Counted from the stretch's first letter, positions 27,702 through 39,499 are shown. The stretch is DNA of 64,000 bases from Bryopsis sp. KO-2023 (GCA_030272585.1 BSYQ01000005.1:5735501-5799500), one strand, 5' to 3'. Notes: a model not told the origin generated them from the letters alone. Numbers and translations are program-made.

Positions 27702-27761
27702 GTCGTTGTAGTACAGAGGTGAGTATTCTTGCCTGTCACGCGGGTTCAATTTGCAACGGCA
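27702..27761 (+). pseudogene. tRNA-Asp(GTC) relic, form B
   Basis: Unit 10 (H2), as unit 5. Confidence 0.8.
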
Positions 27762-27813
27762 CACCCACCCCGCATCCTTGTCTTTTGCCGCTCCGAAAAA
27801 CGACTTCGACGCT

Positions 27814-27895
27814 CGCTGAGAGCAGGATTTGAACCTGCGCGGGATAAACCCAGTGGATTTCGAGTCCACCTCCTTAACCACTCGGACATCTCAGC
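27814..27895 (-). tRNA. tRNA-Ser(CGA)
   Basis: Unit 10, as unit 5 (fully paired acceptor). Confidence 0.95.
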
Positions 27896-28001
27896 TCGAC
27901 GACGTGTCGATCGCGCGTTGCGTGGAGGCTCGGTCGACCCCCCGCGATCGAGATTCCCGGGATCGGGATCCACGAGATCGGCGCGATCCTGTTTGAGACA
28001 T

Positions 28002-28075
28002 GCCCGGGTAGCTCAGTTTGGTAGAGCGCGAGACTTTTAATCTCGTGGCCGAGGGTTCGAGTCCCTCCTCGGGCG
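28002..28075 (+). tRNA. tRNA-Lys(TTT)
   Basis: Unit 10, as unit 6. Confidence 0.95.
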
Positions 28076-28100
28076 TCTGCCCTCCCGTTCCGACGAGAGA

Positions 28101-28375
28101 CAGGTGTTAGATTTGGGGGTGCGAGTCTAAGAAGAGCTAAAAACTAAAACTTCCGAGTCCTTGACCTTGAAGCCCATTAATACCATGACCCCCAAGGATC
28201 CTAGCGTCCCCGCATGGTACCTAGGACAACCATCCTAGGTGGGCACCCGACATAGGTCTAGTCATCATGACTAGACTTGACTCACATGTCCACGTCAACA
28301 TGACTGTACATGACTGTACATGACTGTACATGACTGAACCCGACTGGATGTAGCTCTTAACATCCCTAACAACAG
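28101..28375. repeat. Form-B insert, short form (275 bp)
   Basis: First copy of the short version: one 10-bp step is missing from the CATGACT-type tandem repeat (the copy with ACGC), and AAGACC upstream reads ATGACC. Short form in units 10, 12-17, 21 and 22; long form in the others. Confidence 0.6.
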
Positions 28376-28541
28376 GACCTTACGGGTCCGGGTACGGTGA
28401 CCGACCGTAACCGTATTAAAAACTTGTCCGACCGTAAATTACCGTACATGACGGTAAACAACTTTCGGTCACGGAACACAATTACGGCCGCATTACGCCG
28501 ACGGGTAACACGACCGAGCAAGCTCGGGTGTTTTCGTCGAG

Positions 28542-28612
28542 GCGTTGATGGTACAGTGGTAGCATACTACCCTGCCACGGTAGAGACCCGGGTTCGATTC
28601 CCGGTCAACGCA
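28542..28612 (+). tRNA. tRNA-Gly(GCC)
   Basis: Unit 10, as unit 6. Confidence 0.95.
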
Positions 28613-28681
28613 CTCAAGGCCTTTTTCTCGCGGTCGTAGCACCGGAAAAAAAACGAGCACGGAAAAAGAAAAGTCCACCGA

Positions 28682-28797
28682 GTTGCCGCCGCCGGATTTC
28701 CTGAGACATCCCTGATCTCGGTACTGATCGGCCCCAACCGTGCTTGATTGGCGAGTTCGGAAGGGATCGCATGTATTCACGGTGGTTTGATGGCAAC
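28682..28797 (-). rRNA. 5S rRNA
   Basis: Unit 10, as unit 6. Confidence 0.87.
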
Positions 28798-29841
28798 ACG
28801 TTTCGAAGCGGACGCCGGGAGGTGAAGTATCCGTTCCTCAGGTGCGCGAGGGACGTGTCCCTCCGATGGTTTGGTGGACCGATTGTTTTTTTGTTTGTTC
28901 TTTTGAGGTGAGGTTGGCAGAGCGGTGAAATGGTGTTTTTGGCTTCATCCAATCGGAAAGGACCCGGTGGGAGCGTTTTCAGGTGTGGCACGATCTTTCG
29001 TGGGTGGGTGTGTGGGTGAGTGTGCGCCTGTGAGCGCGTGCGCGCGCGCGGGTGGTTGAGTGTGTGTGGGTCAGCTCGTGGGTGAGCGCCAGTAGAGCGA
29101 AAAGACTTGGGAGCAGGTTCGTTTCTTTTTTGACGTGTGTGGCGACGGAACGCACAGGTGGTGGCGTGTTGGTGGCGTTTTTGGGTTCACGCGCGCCCTT
29201 GTTGGATCATCCGATCGGGTGATCCGGGATCATCCACGGGATCTCTCTCGGGAGAAAATCGGGAGAGAGGTCGAAGAAAAAAGCGAAGAAGCTAGAAAGG
29301 AAAAGGAAAGGGGGAGGGAAAGAAGGAAAATGAAAGAAGAATGCAAAGGAAATGGAATCTTCTCGAAAGGACCGAAAGAGAAAGAATCGAAAAAGGAAAA
29401 AGTAGAAAAGCACGGAAGAGGGCAGAAAAGAAAAGAAAGATTATTGGAAGAAAAGGAGGGAACGAACGGCACAAAAATAAGAAAAGAACGACGAAAATAG
29501 AAAGAAACGAATCGATCTCTTGCGGGGAAAGAAAAAAAAGAAGAAAAAAAAACACCACAACTCGAAGAGACACCAAAAACCCATGGAAAACGAAGAACTC
29601 CTTTTACGCGATAATTCGAGCGAACGAAATGGGCCATCGCCGACATCTCTCGCATATCCGAATCCGAGCACCCGGAAAATCGCAACGATGAAAAAACTCG
29701 AAACGAGTCCTAACCACGAACGAACACCCTCCCGAAGTTTTGGCGCAACCTCGTTCCCGCGCGCGACGGCACTTGTCCCCGACAGCTTCCCGACAGCTTC
29801 CCGAACCTACCACGCTCTCCGCACGCGCAATCCCTCGAGCC

Positions 29842-29912
29842 GCGTTGGTGATATAGTGGTAGCATACTACCCTCCCAAGGTAGAGACCCGGGTTCGATTC
29901 CCGGTCAACGCA
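29842..29912 (+). tRNA. tRNA-Gly(CCC)
   Basis: Unit 11, as unit 6. Confidence 0.95.
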
Positions 29913-29987
29913 CCCGTGCTCTTTTTTTCGCGGACCGACCTCCGAGACCCCAGCTTGAGGACGCGGGGCGGGCCCCTCCTCTCGTAC

Positions 29988-30068
29988 GTGGCGATGGCCG
30001 AGTTGGTCCAAGGCGCTGGAGTAAGGTTCCAGTCCGAAAGGGCGTGGGTTCAAATCCCACTCGCCACA
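29988..30068 (+). tRNA. tRNA-Leu(AAG)
   Basis: Unit 11, as unit 6. Confidence 0.95.
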
Positions 30069-30116
30069 CGTCATAATTTGTGACGTGGCGTGAGGCTTCC
30101 AGTCAAAAGCGTTGGT

Positions 30117-30202
30117 TGCCCCGGACCAGGATCGAACTGGTGACCTCCGGATGGCTCACGAGGTTATGAGACCGACGCGCTAACCGACTGCGCCACCGAG
30201 GC
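30117..30202 (-). tRNA. tRNA-Met(CAT), intron-bearing
   Basis: Unit 11; intron 30153-30164. Confidence 0.93.
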
Positions 30203-30308
30203 CACGGGAAGATTTCGGTGCCGCCGATCTCGGACCGCTGCTCGGCGCCGTCTGCGACTCCCGTCCGGGGCGGGGCCCTCGTGGGGGTGGCTCCCGAGCG
30301 GCGATCGT

Positions 30309-30391
30309 GTGGTGATGGCCGAGTTGGTCTAAGGCGCTAGATTCAGGTTCTAGTTCGGAGACGAGCGTGGGTTCGAATCCCACTCACCACA
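30309..30391 (+). tRNA. tRNA-Leu(CAG)
   Basis: Unit 11, as unit 6. Confidence 0.95.
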
Positions 30392-30461
30392 ACGTGCCTT
30401 TTCGCGTCACCCCCTCGGTTTGCGAACACACACGCACACACATGCCTCCGAGGCATTGCCT

Positions 30462-30543
30462 CGTTGAGGGCAGGATTCGAACCTGCGCGGGACAAACCCA
30501 GTGGATTTCTAGTCCACCTCCTTAACCACTCGGACACCCCAAC
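30462..30543 (-). tRNA. tRNA-Ser(AGA)
   Basis: Unit 11, as unit 6. Confidence 0.95.
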
Positions 30544-30648
30544 TCACGTTGTGATGAGGCGTCCCGTGGTCCATCCTCGTCACACGCCTCGTCATCAACC
30601 TCATCAGCCTCGTCGTCCGCCTCGTCACGCCCTCGTCGTCGTGACCGG

Positions 30649-30708
30649 GTCGTTGTAGTACAGAGGTGAGTATTCTTGCCTATCACGCGGGTTCAATTTG
30701 CAACGGCA
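30649..30708 (+). pseudogene. tRNA-Asp relic (ATC)
   Basis: Unit 11 (H1), as unit 6. Confidence 0.8.
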
Positions 30709-30760
30709 CACCCACCCCGCATCCTTGTCTTTTGCCGCTCCGAAAAACGACTTCGACGCT

Positions 30761-30842
30761 CGCTAAGAGCAGGATTTGAACCTGCGCGGGATAAACCCAG
30801 TGGATTTCGAGTCCACCTCCTTAACCACTCGGACATCTCAGC
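30761..30842 (-). tRNA. tRNA-Ser(CGA), H1 variant
   Basis: Unit 11, as unit 6. Confidence 0.94.
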
Positions 30843-30948
30843 TCGACGACGTGTCGATCGCGCGTTGCGTGGAGGCTCGGTCGACCCCCCGCGATCGAGA
30901 TTCCCGGGATCGGGATCCACGAGATCGGCGCGATCCTGTTTGAGACAT

Positions 30949-31022
30949 GCCCGGGTAGCTCAGTTTGGTAGAGCGCGAGACTTTTAATCTCGTGGCCGAG
31001 GGTTCGAGTCCCTCCTCGGGCG
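30949..31022 (+). tRNA. tRNA-Lys(TTT)
   Basis: Unit 11, as unit 6. Confidence 0.95.
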
Positions 31023-31498
31023 TCTGCCCTCCCGTTCCGACGAGAGACAGGTGTTAGATTTTGGGGTGCGAGTCTAAGAAGAGCTAAAAACTAAAACTTC
31101 CGAGTCCTTGACCTTGAAGCCCATTAATACCAAGACCCCCAAGGATCCTAGCGTCCCCGCATGGTACCTAGGACAACCATCCTAGGTGGGCACCCGACAT
31201 AGGTCTAGTCATCATGACTAGACTTGACTCACATGTCCACGTCAACATGACTACGCATGACTGTACATGACTGTACATGACTGTACATGACTGAACCCGA
31301 CTGGATGTAGCTCTTAACATCCCTAACAACAGGACCTTACGGGTCCGGGTACGGTGACCGACCGTAACCGTATTAAAAACTTGTCCGACCGTAAATTACC
31401 GTACATGACGGTAAACAACTTTCGGTCACGGAACACAATTACGGCCGCATTACGCCGACGGGTAACACGACCGAGCAAGCTCGGGTGTTTTCGTCGAG

Positions 31499-31569
31499 GC
31501 GTTGATGGTACAGTGGTAGCATACTACCCTGCCACGGTAGAGACCCGGGTTCGATTCCCGGTCAACGCA
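31499..31569 (+). tRNA. tRNA-Gly(GCC)
   Basis: Unit 11, as unit 6. Confidence 0.95.
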
Positions 31570-31638
31570 CTCAAGGCCTTTTTCTCGCGGTCGTAGCACC
31601 GGAAAAAAAACGAGCACGGAAAAAGAAAAGTCCACCGA

Positions 31639-31754
31639 GTTGCCGCCGCCGGATTTCCTGAGACATCCCTGATCTCGGTACTGATCGGCCCCAACCGTGC
31701 TTGATTGGCGAGTTCGGAAGGGATCGCATGTATTCACGGTGGTTTGATGGCAAC
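31639..31754 (-). rRNA. 5S rRNA
   Basis: Unit 11, as unit 6. Confidence 0.87.
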
Positions 31755-32798
31755 ACGTTTCGAAGCGGACGCCGGGAGGTGAAGTATCCGTTCCTCAGGT
31801 GCGCGAGGGACGTGTCCCTCCGATGGTTTGGTGGACCGATTGTTTTTTTGTTTGTTCTTTTGAGGTGAGGTTGGCAGAGCGGTGAAATGGTGTTTTTGGC
31901 TTCATCCAATCGGAAAGGACCCGGTGGGAGCGTTTTCAGGTGTGGCACGATCTTTCGTGGGTGGGTGTGTGGGTGAGTGTGCGCCTGTGAGCGCGTGCGC
32001 GCGCGCGGGTGGTTGAGTGTGTGTGGGTCAGCTCGTGGGTGAGCGCCAGTAGAGCGAAAAGACTTGGGAGCAGGTTCGTTTCTTTTTTGACGTGTGTGGC
32101 GACGGAACGCACAGGTGGTGGCGTGTTGGTGGCGTTTTTGGGTTCACGCGCGCCCTTGTTGGATCATCCGATCGGGTGATCCGGGATCATCCACGGGATC
32201 TCTCTCGGGAGAAAATCGGGAGAGAGGTCGAAGAAAAAAGCGAAGAAGCTAGAAAGGAAAAGGAAAGGGGGAGGGAAAGAAGGAAAATGAAAGAAGAATG
32301 CAAAGGAAATGGAATCTTCTCGAAAGGACCGAAAGAGAAAGAATCGAAAAAGGAAAAAGTAGAAAAGCACGGAAGAGGGCAGAAAAGAAAAGAAAGATTA
32401 TTGGAAGAAAAGGAGGGAACGAACGGCACAAAAATAAGAAAAGAACGACGAAAATAGAAAGAAACGAATCGATCTCTTGCGGGGAAAGAAAAAAAAGAAG
32501 AAAAAAAAACACCACAACTCGAAGAGACACCAAAAACCCATGGAAAACGAAGAACTCCTTTTACGCGATAATTCGAGCGAACGAAATGGGCCATCGCCGA
32601 CATCTCTCGCATATCCGAATCCGAGCACCCGGAAAATCGCAACGATGAAAAAACTCGAAACGAGTCCTAACCACGAACGAACACCCTCCCGAAGTTTTGG
32701 CGCAACCTCGTTCCCGCGCGCGACGGCACTTGTCCCCGACAGCTTCCCGACAGCTTCCCGAACCTACCACGCTCTCCGCACGCGCAATCCCTCGAGCC

Positions 32799-32869
32799 GC
32801 GTTGGTGATATAGTGGTAGCATACTACCCTCCCAAGGTAGAGACCCGGGTTCGATTCCCGGTCAACGCA
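32799..32869 (+). tRNA. tRNA-Gly(CCC)
   Basis: Unit 12, as unit 6. Confidence 0.95.
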
Positions 32870-32944
32870 CCCGTGCTCTTTTTTTCGCGGACCGACCTCC
32901 GAGACCCCAGCTTGAGGACGCGGGGCGGGCCCCTCCTCTCGTAC

Positions 32945-33025
32945 GTGGCGATGGCCGAGTTGGTCCAAGGCGCTGGAGTAAGGTTCCAGTCCGAAAGGGC
33001 GTGGGTTCAAATCCCACTCGCCACA
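32945..33025 (+). tRNA. tRNA-Leu(AAG)
   Basis: Unit 12, as unit 6. Confidence 0.95.
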
Positions 33026-33073
33026 CGTCATAATTTGTGACGTGGCGTGAGGCTTCCAGTCAAAAGCGTTGGT

Positions 33074-33159
33074 TGCCCCGGACCAGGATCGAACTGGTGA
33101 CCTCCGGATGGCTCACGAGGTTATGAGACCGACGCGCTAACCGACTGCGCCACCGAGGC
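33074..33159 (-). tRNA. tRNA-Met(CAT), intron-bearing
   Basis: Unit 12; intron 33110-33121. Confidence 0.93.
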
Positions 33160-33265
33160 CACGGGAAGATTTCGGTGCCGCCGATCTCGGACCGCTGCTC
33201 GGCGCCGTCTGCGACTCCCGTCCGGGGCGGGGCCCTCGTGGGGGTGGCTCCCGAGCGGCGATCGT

Positions 33266-33348
33266 GTGGTGATGGCCGAGTTGGTCTAAGGCGCTAGATT
33301 CAGGTTCTAGTTCGGAGACGAGCGTGGGTTCGAATCCCACTCACCACA
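33266..33348 (+). tRNA. tRNA-Leu(CAG)
   Basis: Unit 12, as unit 6. Confidence 0.95.
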
Positions 33349-33418
33349 ACGTGCCTTTTCGCGTCACCCCCTCGGTTTGCGAACACACACGCACACACAT
33401 GCCTCCGAGGCATTGCCT

Positions 33419-33500
33419 CGTTGAGGGCAGGATTCGAACCTGCGCGGGACAAACCCAGTGGATTTCTAGTCCACCTCCTTAACCACTCGGACACCCCAAC
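33419..33500 (-). tRNA. tRNA-Ser(AGA)
   Basis: Unit 12, as unit 6. Confidence 0.95.
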
Positions 33501-33605
33501 TCACGTTGTGATGAGGCGTCCCGTGGTCCATCCTCGTCACACGCCTCGTCATCAACCTCATCAGCCTCGTCGTCCGCCTCGTCATGCCCTCGTCGTCGTG
33601 ACCGG

Positions 33606-33665
33606 GTCGTTGTAGTACAGAGGTGAGTATTCTTGCCTGTCACGCGGGTTCAATTTGCAACGGCA
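33606..33665 (+). pseudogene. tRNA-Asp(GTC) relic, form B
   Basis: Unit 12 (H2), as unit 5. Confidence 0.8.
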
Positions 33666-33717
33666 CACCCACCCCGCATCCTTGTCTTTTGCCGCTCCGA
33701 AAAACGACTTCGACGCT

Positions 33718-33799
33718 CGCTGAGAGCAGGATTTGAACCTGCGCGGGATAAACCCAGTGGATTTCGAGTCCACCTCCTTAACCACTCGGACATCTCAGC
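33718..33799 (-). tRNA. tRNA-Ser(CGA)
   Basis: Unit 12, as unit 5. Confidence 0.95.
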
Positions 33800-33905
33800 T
33801 CGACGACGTGTCGATCGCGCGTTGCGTGGAGGCTCGGTCGACCCCCCGCGATCGAGATTCCCGGGATCGGGATCCACGAGATCGGCGCGATCCTGTTTGA
33901 GACAT

Positions 33906-33979
33906 GCCCGGGTAGCTCAGTTTGGTAGAGCGCGAGACTTTTAATCTCGTGGCCGAGGGTTCGAGTCCCTCCTCGGGCG
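33906..33979 (+). tRNA. tRNA-Lys(TTT)
   Basis: Unit 12, as unit 6. Confidence 0.95.
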
Positions 33980-34445
33980 TCTGCCCTCCCGTTCCGACGA
34001 GAGACAGGTGTTAGATTTGGGGGTGCGAGTCTAAGAAGAGCTAAAAACTAAAACTTCCGAGTCCTTGACCTTGAAGCCCATTAATACCATGACCCCCAAG
34101 GATCCTAGCGTCCCCGCATGGTACCTAGGACAACCATCCTAGGTGGGCACCCGACATAGGTCTAGTCATCATGACTAGACTTGACTCACATGTCCACGTC
34201 AACATGACTGTACATGACTGTACATGACTGTACATGACTGAACCCGACTGGATGTAGCTCTTAACATCCCTAACAACAGGACCTTACGGGTCCGGGTACG
34301 GTGACCGACCGTAACCGTATTAAAAACTTGTCCGACCGTAAATTACCGTACATGACGGTAAACAACTTTCGGTCACGGAACACAATTACGGCCGCATTAC
34401 GCCGACGGGTAACACGACCGAGCAAGCTCGGGTGTTTTCGTCGAG

Positions 34446-34516
34446 GCGTTGATGGTACAGTGGTAGCATACTACCCTGCCACGGTAGAGACCCGGGTTCG
34501 ATTCCCGGTCAACGCA
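34446..34516 (+). tRNA. tRNA-Gly(GCC)
   Basis: Unit 12, as unit 6. Confidence 0.95.
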
Positions 34517-34585
34517 CTCAAGGCCTTTTTCTCGCGGTCGTAGCACCGGAAAAAAAACGAGCACGGAAAAAGAAAAGTCCACCGA

Positions 34586-34701
34586 GTTGCCGCCGCCGGA
34601 TTTCCTGAGACATCCCTGATCTCGGTACTGATCGGCCCCAACCGTGCTTGATTGGCGAGTTCGGAAGGGATCGCATGTATTCACGGTGGTTTGATGGCAA
34701 C
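34586..34701 (-). rRNA. 5S rRNA
   Basis: Unit 12, as unit 6. Confidence 0.87.
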
Positions 34702-35745
34702 ACGTTTCGAAGCGGACGCCGGGAGGTGAAGTATCCGTTCCTCAGGTGCGCGAGGGACGTGTCCCTCCGATGGTTTGGTGGACCGATTGTTTTTTTGTTT
34801 GTTCTTTTGAGGTGAGGTTGGCAGAGCGGTGAAATGGTGTTTTTGGCTTCATCCAATCGGAAAGGACCCGGTGGGAGCGTTTTCAGGTGTGGCACGATCT
34901 TTCGTGGGTGGGTGTGTGGGTGAGTGTGCGCCTGTGAGCGCGTGCGCGCGCGCGGGTGGTTGAGTGTGTGTGGGTCAGCTCGTGGGTGAGCGCCAGTAGA
35001 GCGAAAAGACTTGGGAGCAGGTTCGTTTCTTTTTTGACGTGTGTGGCGACGGAACGCACAGGTGGTGGCGTGTTGGTGGCGTTTTTGGGTTCACGCGCGC
35101 CCTTGTTGGATCATCCGATCGGGTGATCCGGGATCATCCACGGGATCTCTCTCGGGAGAAAATCGGGAGAGAGGTCGAAGAAAAAAGCGAAGAAGCTAGA
35201 AAGGAAAAGGAAAGGGGGAGGGAAAGAAGGAAAATGAAAGAAGAATGCAAAGGAAATGGAATCTTCTCGAAAGGACCGAAAGAGAAAGAATCGAAAAAGG
35301 AAAAAGTAGAAAAGCACGGAAGAGGGCAGAAAAGAAAAGAAAGATTATTGGAAGAAAAGGAGGGAACGAACGGCACAAAAATAAGAAAAGAACGACGAAA
35401 ATAGAAAGAAACGAATCGATCTCTTGCGGGGAAAGAAAAAAAAGAAGAAAAAAAAACACCACAACTCGAAGAGACACCAAAAACCCATGGAAAACGAAGA
35501 ACTCCTTTTACGCGATAATTCGAGCGAACGAAATGGGCCATCGCCGACATCTCTCGCATATCCGAATCCGAGCACCCGGAAAATCGCAACGATGAAAAAA
35601 CTCGAAACGAGTCCTAACCACGAACGAACACCCTCCCGAAGTTTTGGCGCAACCTCGTTCCCGCGCGCGACGGCACTTGTCCCCGACAGCTTCCCGACAG
35701 CTTCCCGAACCTACCACGCTCTCCGCACGCGCAATCCCTCGAGCC

Positions 35746-35816
35746 GCGTTGGTGATATAGTGGTAGCATACTACCCTCCCAAGGTAGAGACCCGGGTTCG
35801 ATTCCCGGTCAACGCA
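35746..35816 (+). tRNA. tRNA-Gly(CCC)
   Basis: Unit 13, as unit 6. Confidence 0.95.
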
Positions 35817-35891
35817 CCCGTGCTCTTTTTTTCGCGGACCGACCTCCGAGACCCCAGCTTGAGGACGCGGGGCGGGCCCCTCCTCTCGTAC

Positions 35892-35972
35892 GTGGCGATG
35901 GCCGAGTTGGTCCAAGGCGCTGGAGTAAGGTTCCAGTCCGAAAGGGCGTGGGTTCAAATCCCACTCGCCACA
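35892..35972 (+). tRNA. tRNA-Leu(AAG)
   Basis: Unit 13, as unit 6. Confidence 0.95.
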
Positions 35973-36020
35973 CGTCATAATTTGTGACGTGGCGTGAGGC
36001 TTCCAGTCAAAAGCGTTGGT

Positions 36021-36106
36021 TGCCCCGGACCAGGATCGAACTGGTGACCTCCGGATGGCTCACGAGGTTATGAGACCGACGCGCTAACCGACTGCGCCAC
36101 CGAGGC
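36021..36106 (-). tRNA. tRNA-Met(CAT), intron-bearing
   Basis: Unit 13; intron 36057-36068. Confidence 0.93.
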
Positions 36107-36212
36107 CACGGGAAGATTTCGGTGCCGCCGATCTCGGACCGCTGCTCGGCGCCGTCTGCGACTCCCGTCCGGGGCGGGGCCCTCGTGGGGGTGGCTCCCG
36201 AGCGGCGATCGT

Positions 36213-36295
36213 GTGGTGATGGCCGAGTTGGTCTAAGGCGCTAGATTCAGGTTCTAGTTCGGAGACGAGCGTGGGTTCGAATCCCACTCACCACA
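36213..36295 (+). tRNA. tRNA-Leu(CAG)
   Basis: Unit 13, as unit 6. Confidence 0.95.
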
Positions 36296-36365
36296 ACGTG
36301 CCTTTTCGCGTCACCCCCTCGGTTTGCGAACACACACGCACACACATGCCTCCGAGGCATTGCCT

Positions 36366-36447
36366 CGTTGAGGGCAGGATTCGAACCTGCGCGGGACAAA
36401 CCCAGTGGATTTCTAGTCCACCTCCTTAACCACTCGGACACCCCAAC
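36366..36447 (-). tRNA. tRNA-Ser(AGA)
   Basis: Unit 13, as unit 6. Confidence 0.95.
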
Positions 36448-36552
36448 TCACGTTGTGATGAGGCGTCCCGTGGTCCATCCTCGTCACACGCCTCGTCATC
36501 AACCTCATCAGCCTCGTCGTCCGCCTCGTCATGCCCTCGTCGTCGTGACCGG

Positions 36553-36612
36553 GTCGTTGTAGTACAGAGGTGAGTATTCTTGCCTGTCACGCGGGTTCAA
36601 TTTGCAACGGCA
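36553..36612 (+). pseudogene. tRNA-Asp(GTC) relic, form B
   Basis: Unit 13 (H2), as unit 5. Confidence 0.8.
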
Positions 36613-36664
36613 CACCCACCCCGCATCCTTGTCTTTTGCCGCTCCGAAAAACGACTTCGACGCT

Positions 36665-36746
36665 CGCTGAGAGCAGGATTTGAACCTGCGCGGGATAAAC
36701 CCAGTGGATTTCGAGTCCACCTCCTTAACCACTCGGACATCTCAGC
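36665..36746 (-). tRNA. tRNA-Ser(CGA)
   Basis: Unit 13, as unit 5. Confidence 0.95.
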
Positions 36747-36852
36747 TCGACGACGTGTCGATCGCGCGTTGCGTGGAGGCTCGGTCGACCCCCCGCGATC
36801 GAGATTCCCGGGATCGGGATCCACGAGATCGGCGCGATCCTGTTTGAGACAT

Positions 36853-36926
36853 GCCCGGGTAGCTCAGTTTGGTAGAGCGCGAGACTTTTAATCTCGTGGC
36901 CGAGGGTTCGAGTCCCTCCTCGGGCG
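36853..36926 (+). tRNA. tRNA-Lys(TTT)
   Basis: Unit 13, as unit 6. Confidence 0.95.
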
Positions 36927-37392
36927 TCTGCCCTCCCGTTCCGACGAGAGACAGGTGTTAGATTTGGGGGTGCGAGTCTAAGAAGAGCTAAAAACTAAAA
37001 CTTCCGAGTCCTTGACCTTGAAGCCCATTAATACCATGACCCCCAAGGATCCTAGCGTCCCCGCATGGTACCTAGGACAACCATCCTAGGTGGGCACCCG
37101 ACATAGGTCTAGTCATCATGACTAGACTTGACTCACATGTCCACGTCAACATGACTGTACATGACTGTACATGACTGTACATGACTGAACCCGACTGGAT
37201 GTAGCTCTTAACATCCCTAACAACAGGACCTTACGGGTCCGGGTACGGTGACCGACCGTAACCGTATTAAAAACTTGTCCGACCGTAAATTACCGTACAT
37301 GACGGTAAACAACTTTCGGTCACGGAACACAATTACGGCCGCATTACGCCGACGGGTAACACGACCGAGCAAGCTCGGGTGTTTTCGTCGAG

Positions 37393-37463
37393 GCGTTGAT
37401 GGTACAGTGGTAGCATACTACCCTGCCACGGTAGAGACCCGGGTTCGATTCCCGGTCAACGCA
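37393..37463 (+). tRNA. tRNA-Gly(GCC)
   Basis: Unit 13, as unit 6. Confidence 0.95.
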
Positions 37464-37532
37464 CTCAAGGCCTTTTTCTCGCGGTCGTAGCACCGGAAAA
37501 AAAACGAGCACGGAAAAAGAAAAGTCCACCGA

Positions 37533-37648
37533 GTTGCCGCCGCCGGATTTCCTGAGACATCCCTGATCTCGGTACTGATCGGCCCCAACCGTGCTTGATT
37601 GGCGAGTTCGGAAGGGATCGCATGTATTCACGGTGGTTTGATGGCAAC
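37533..37648 (-). rRNA. 5S rRNA
   Basis: Unit 13, as unit 6. Confidence 0.87.
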
Positions 37649-38692
37649 ACGTTTCGAAGCGGACGCCGGGAGGTGAAGTATCCGTTCCTCAGGTGCGCGA
37701 GGGACGTGTCCCTCCGATGGTTTGGTGGACCGATTGTTTTTTTGTTTGTTCTTTTGAGGTGAGGTTGGCAGAGCGGTGAAATGGTGTTTTTGGCTTCATC
37801 CAATCGGAAAGGACCCGGTGGGAGCGTTTTCAGGTGTGGCACGATCTTTCGTGGGTGGGTGTGTGGGTGAGTGTGCGCCTGTGAGCGCGTGCGCGCGCGC
37901 GGGTGGTTGAGTGTGTGTGGGTCAGCTCGTGGGTGAGCGCCAGTAGAGCGAAAAGACTTGGGAGCAGGTTCGTTTCTTTTTTGACGTGTGTGGCGACGGA
38001 ACGCACAGGTGGTGGCGTGTTGGTGGCGTTTTTGGGTTCACGCGCGCCCTTGTTGGATCATCCGATCGGGTGATCCGGGATCATCCACGGGATCTCTCTC
38101 GGGAGAAAATCGGGAGAGAGGTCGAAGAAAAAAGCGAAGAAGCTAGAAAGGAAAAGGAAAGGGGGAGGGAAAGAAGGAAAATGAAAGAAGAATGCAAAGG
38201 AAATGGAATCTTCTCGAAAGGACCGAAAGAGAAAGAATCGAAAAAGGAAAAAGTAGAAAAGCACGGAAGAGGGCAGAAAAGAAAAGAAAGATTATTGGAA
38301 GAAAAGGAGGGAACGAACGGCACAAAAATAAGAAAAGAACGACGAAAATAGAAAGAAACGAATCGATCTCTTGCGGGGAAAGAAAAAAAAGAAGAAAAAA
38401 AAACACCACAACTCGAAGAGACACCAAAAACCCATGGAAAACGAAGAACTCCTTTTACGCGATAATTCGAGCGAACGAAATGGGCCATCGCCGACATCTC
38501 TCGCATATCCGAATCCGAGCACCCGGAAAATCGCAACGATGAAAAAACTCGAAACGAGTCCTAACCACGAACGAACACCCTCCCGAAGTTTTGGCGCAAC
38601 CTCGTTCCCGCGCGCGACGGCACTTGTCCCCGACAGCTTCCCGACAGCTTCCCGAACCTACCACGCTCTCCGCACGCGCAATCCCTCGAGCC

Positions 38693-38763
38693 GCGTTGGT
38701 GATATAGTGGTAGCATACTACCCTCCCAAGGTAGAGACCCGGGTTCGATTCCCGGTCAACGCA
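38693..38763 (+). tRNA. tRNA-Gly(CCC)
   Basis: Unit 14, as unit 6. Confidence 0.95.
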
Positions 38764-38838
38764 CCCGTGCTCTTTTTTTCGCGGACCGACCTCCGAGACC
38801 CCAGCTTGAGGACGCGGGGCGGGCCCCTCCTCTCGTAC

Positions 38839-38919
38839 GTGGCGATGGCCGAGTTGGTCCAAGGCGCTGGAGTAAGGTTCCAGTCCGAAAGGGCGTGGGT
38901 TCAAATCCCACTCGCCACA
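38839..38919 (+). tRNA. tRNA-Leu(AAG)
   Basis: Unit 14, as unit 6. Confidence 0.95.
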
Positions 38920-38967
38920 CGTCATAATTTGTGACGTGGCGTGAGGCTTCCAGTCAAAAGCGTTGGT

Positions 38968-39053
38968 TGCCCCGGACCAGGATCGAACTGGTGACCTCCG
39001 GATGGCTCACGAGGTTATGAGACCGACGCGCTAACCGACTGCGCCACCGAGGC
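38968..39053 (-). tRNA. tRNA-Met(CAT), intron-bearing
   Basis: Unit 14; intron 39004-39015. Confidence 0.93.
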
Positions 39054-39159
39054 CACGGGAAGATTTCGGTGCCGCCGATCTCGGACCGCTGCTCGGCGCC
39101 GTCTGCGACTCCCGTCCGGGGCGGGGCCCTCGTGGGGGTGGCTCCCGAGCGGCGATCGT

Positions 39160-39242
39160 GTGGTGATGGCCGAGTTGGTCTAAGGCGCTAGATTCAGGTT
39201 CTAGTTCGGAGACGAGCGTGGGTTCGAATCCCACTCACCACA
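39160..39242 (+). tRNA. tRNA-Leu(CAG)
   Basis: Unit 14, as unit 6. Confidence 0.95.
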
Positions 39243-39312
39243 ACGTGCCTTTTCGCGTCACCCCCTCGGTTTGCGAACACACACGCACACACATGCCTCC
39301 GAGGCATTGCCT

Positions 39313-39394
39313 CGTTGAGGGCAGGATTCGAACCTGCGCGGGACAAACCCAGTGGATTTCTAGTCCACCTCCTTAACCACTCGGACACCCCAAC
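39313..39394 (-). tRNA. tRNA-Ser(AGA)
   Basis: Unit 14, as unit 6. Confidence 0.95.
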
Positions 39395-39499
39395 TCACGT
39401 TGTGATGAGGCGTCCCGTGGTCCATCCTCGTCACACGCCTCGTCATCAACCTCATCAGCCTCGTCGTCCGCCTCGTCATGCCCTCGTCGTCGTGACCGG

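Larger units (their letters stand above)
26128..29074. repeat. Unit 10, form B, H2
   Basis: 2947 bp. Insert 28101-28375 (short). A single H2 copy lying between H1 copies. Confidence 0.95.
29075..32031. repeat. Unit 11, form B, H1
   Basis: 2957 bp. Insert 31048-31332 (long), with a private G to T at 31062 in a G-run that can pair with a C-run in the insert. Confidence 0.95.
32032..34978. repeat. Unit 12, form B, H2
   Basis: 2947 bp. Insert 34005-34279 (short). Confidence 0.95.
34979..37925. repeat. Unit 13, form B, H2
   Basis: 2947 bp. Insert 36952-37226 (short). Confidence 0.95.
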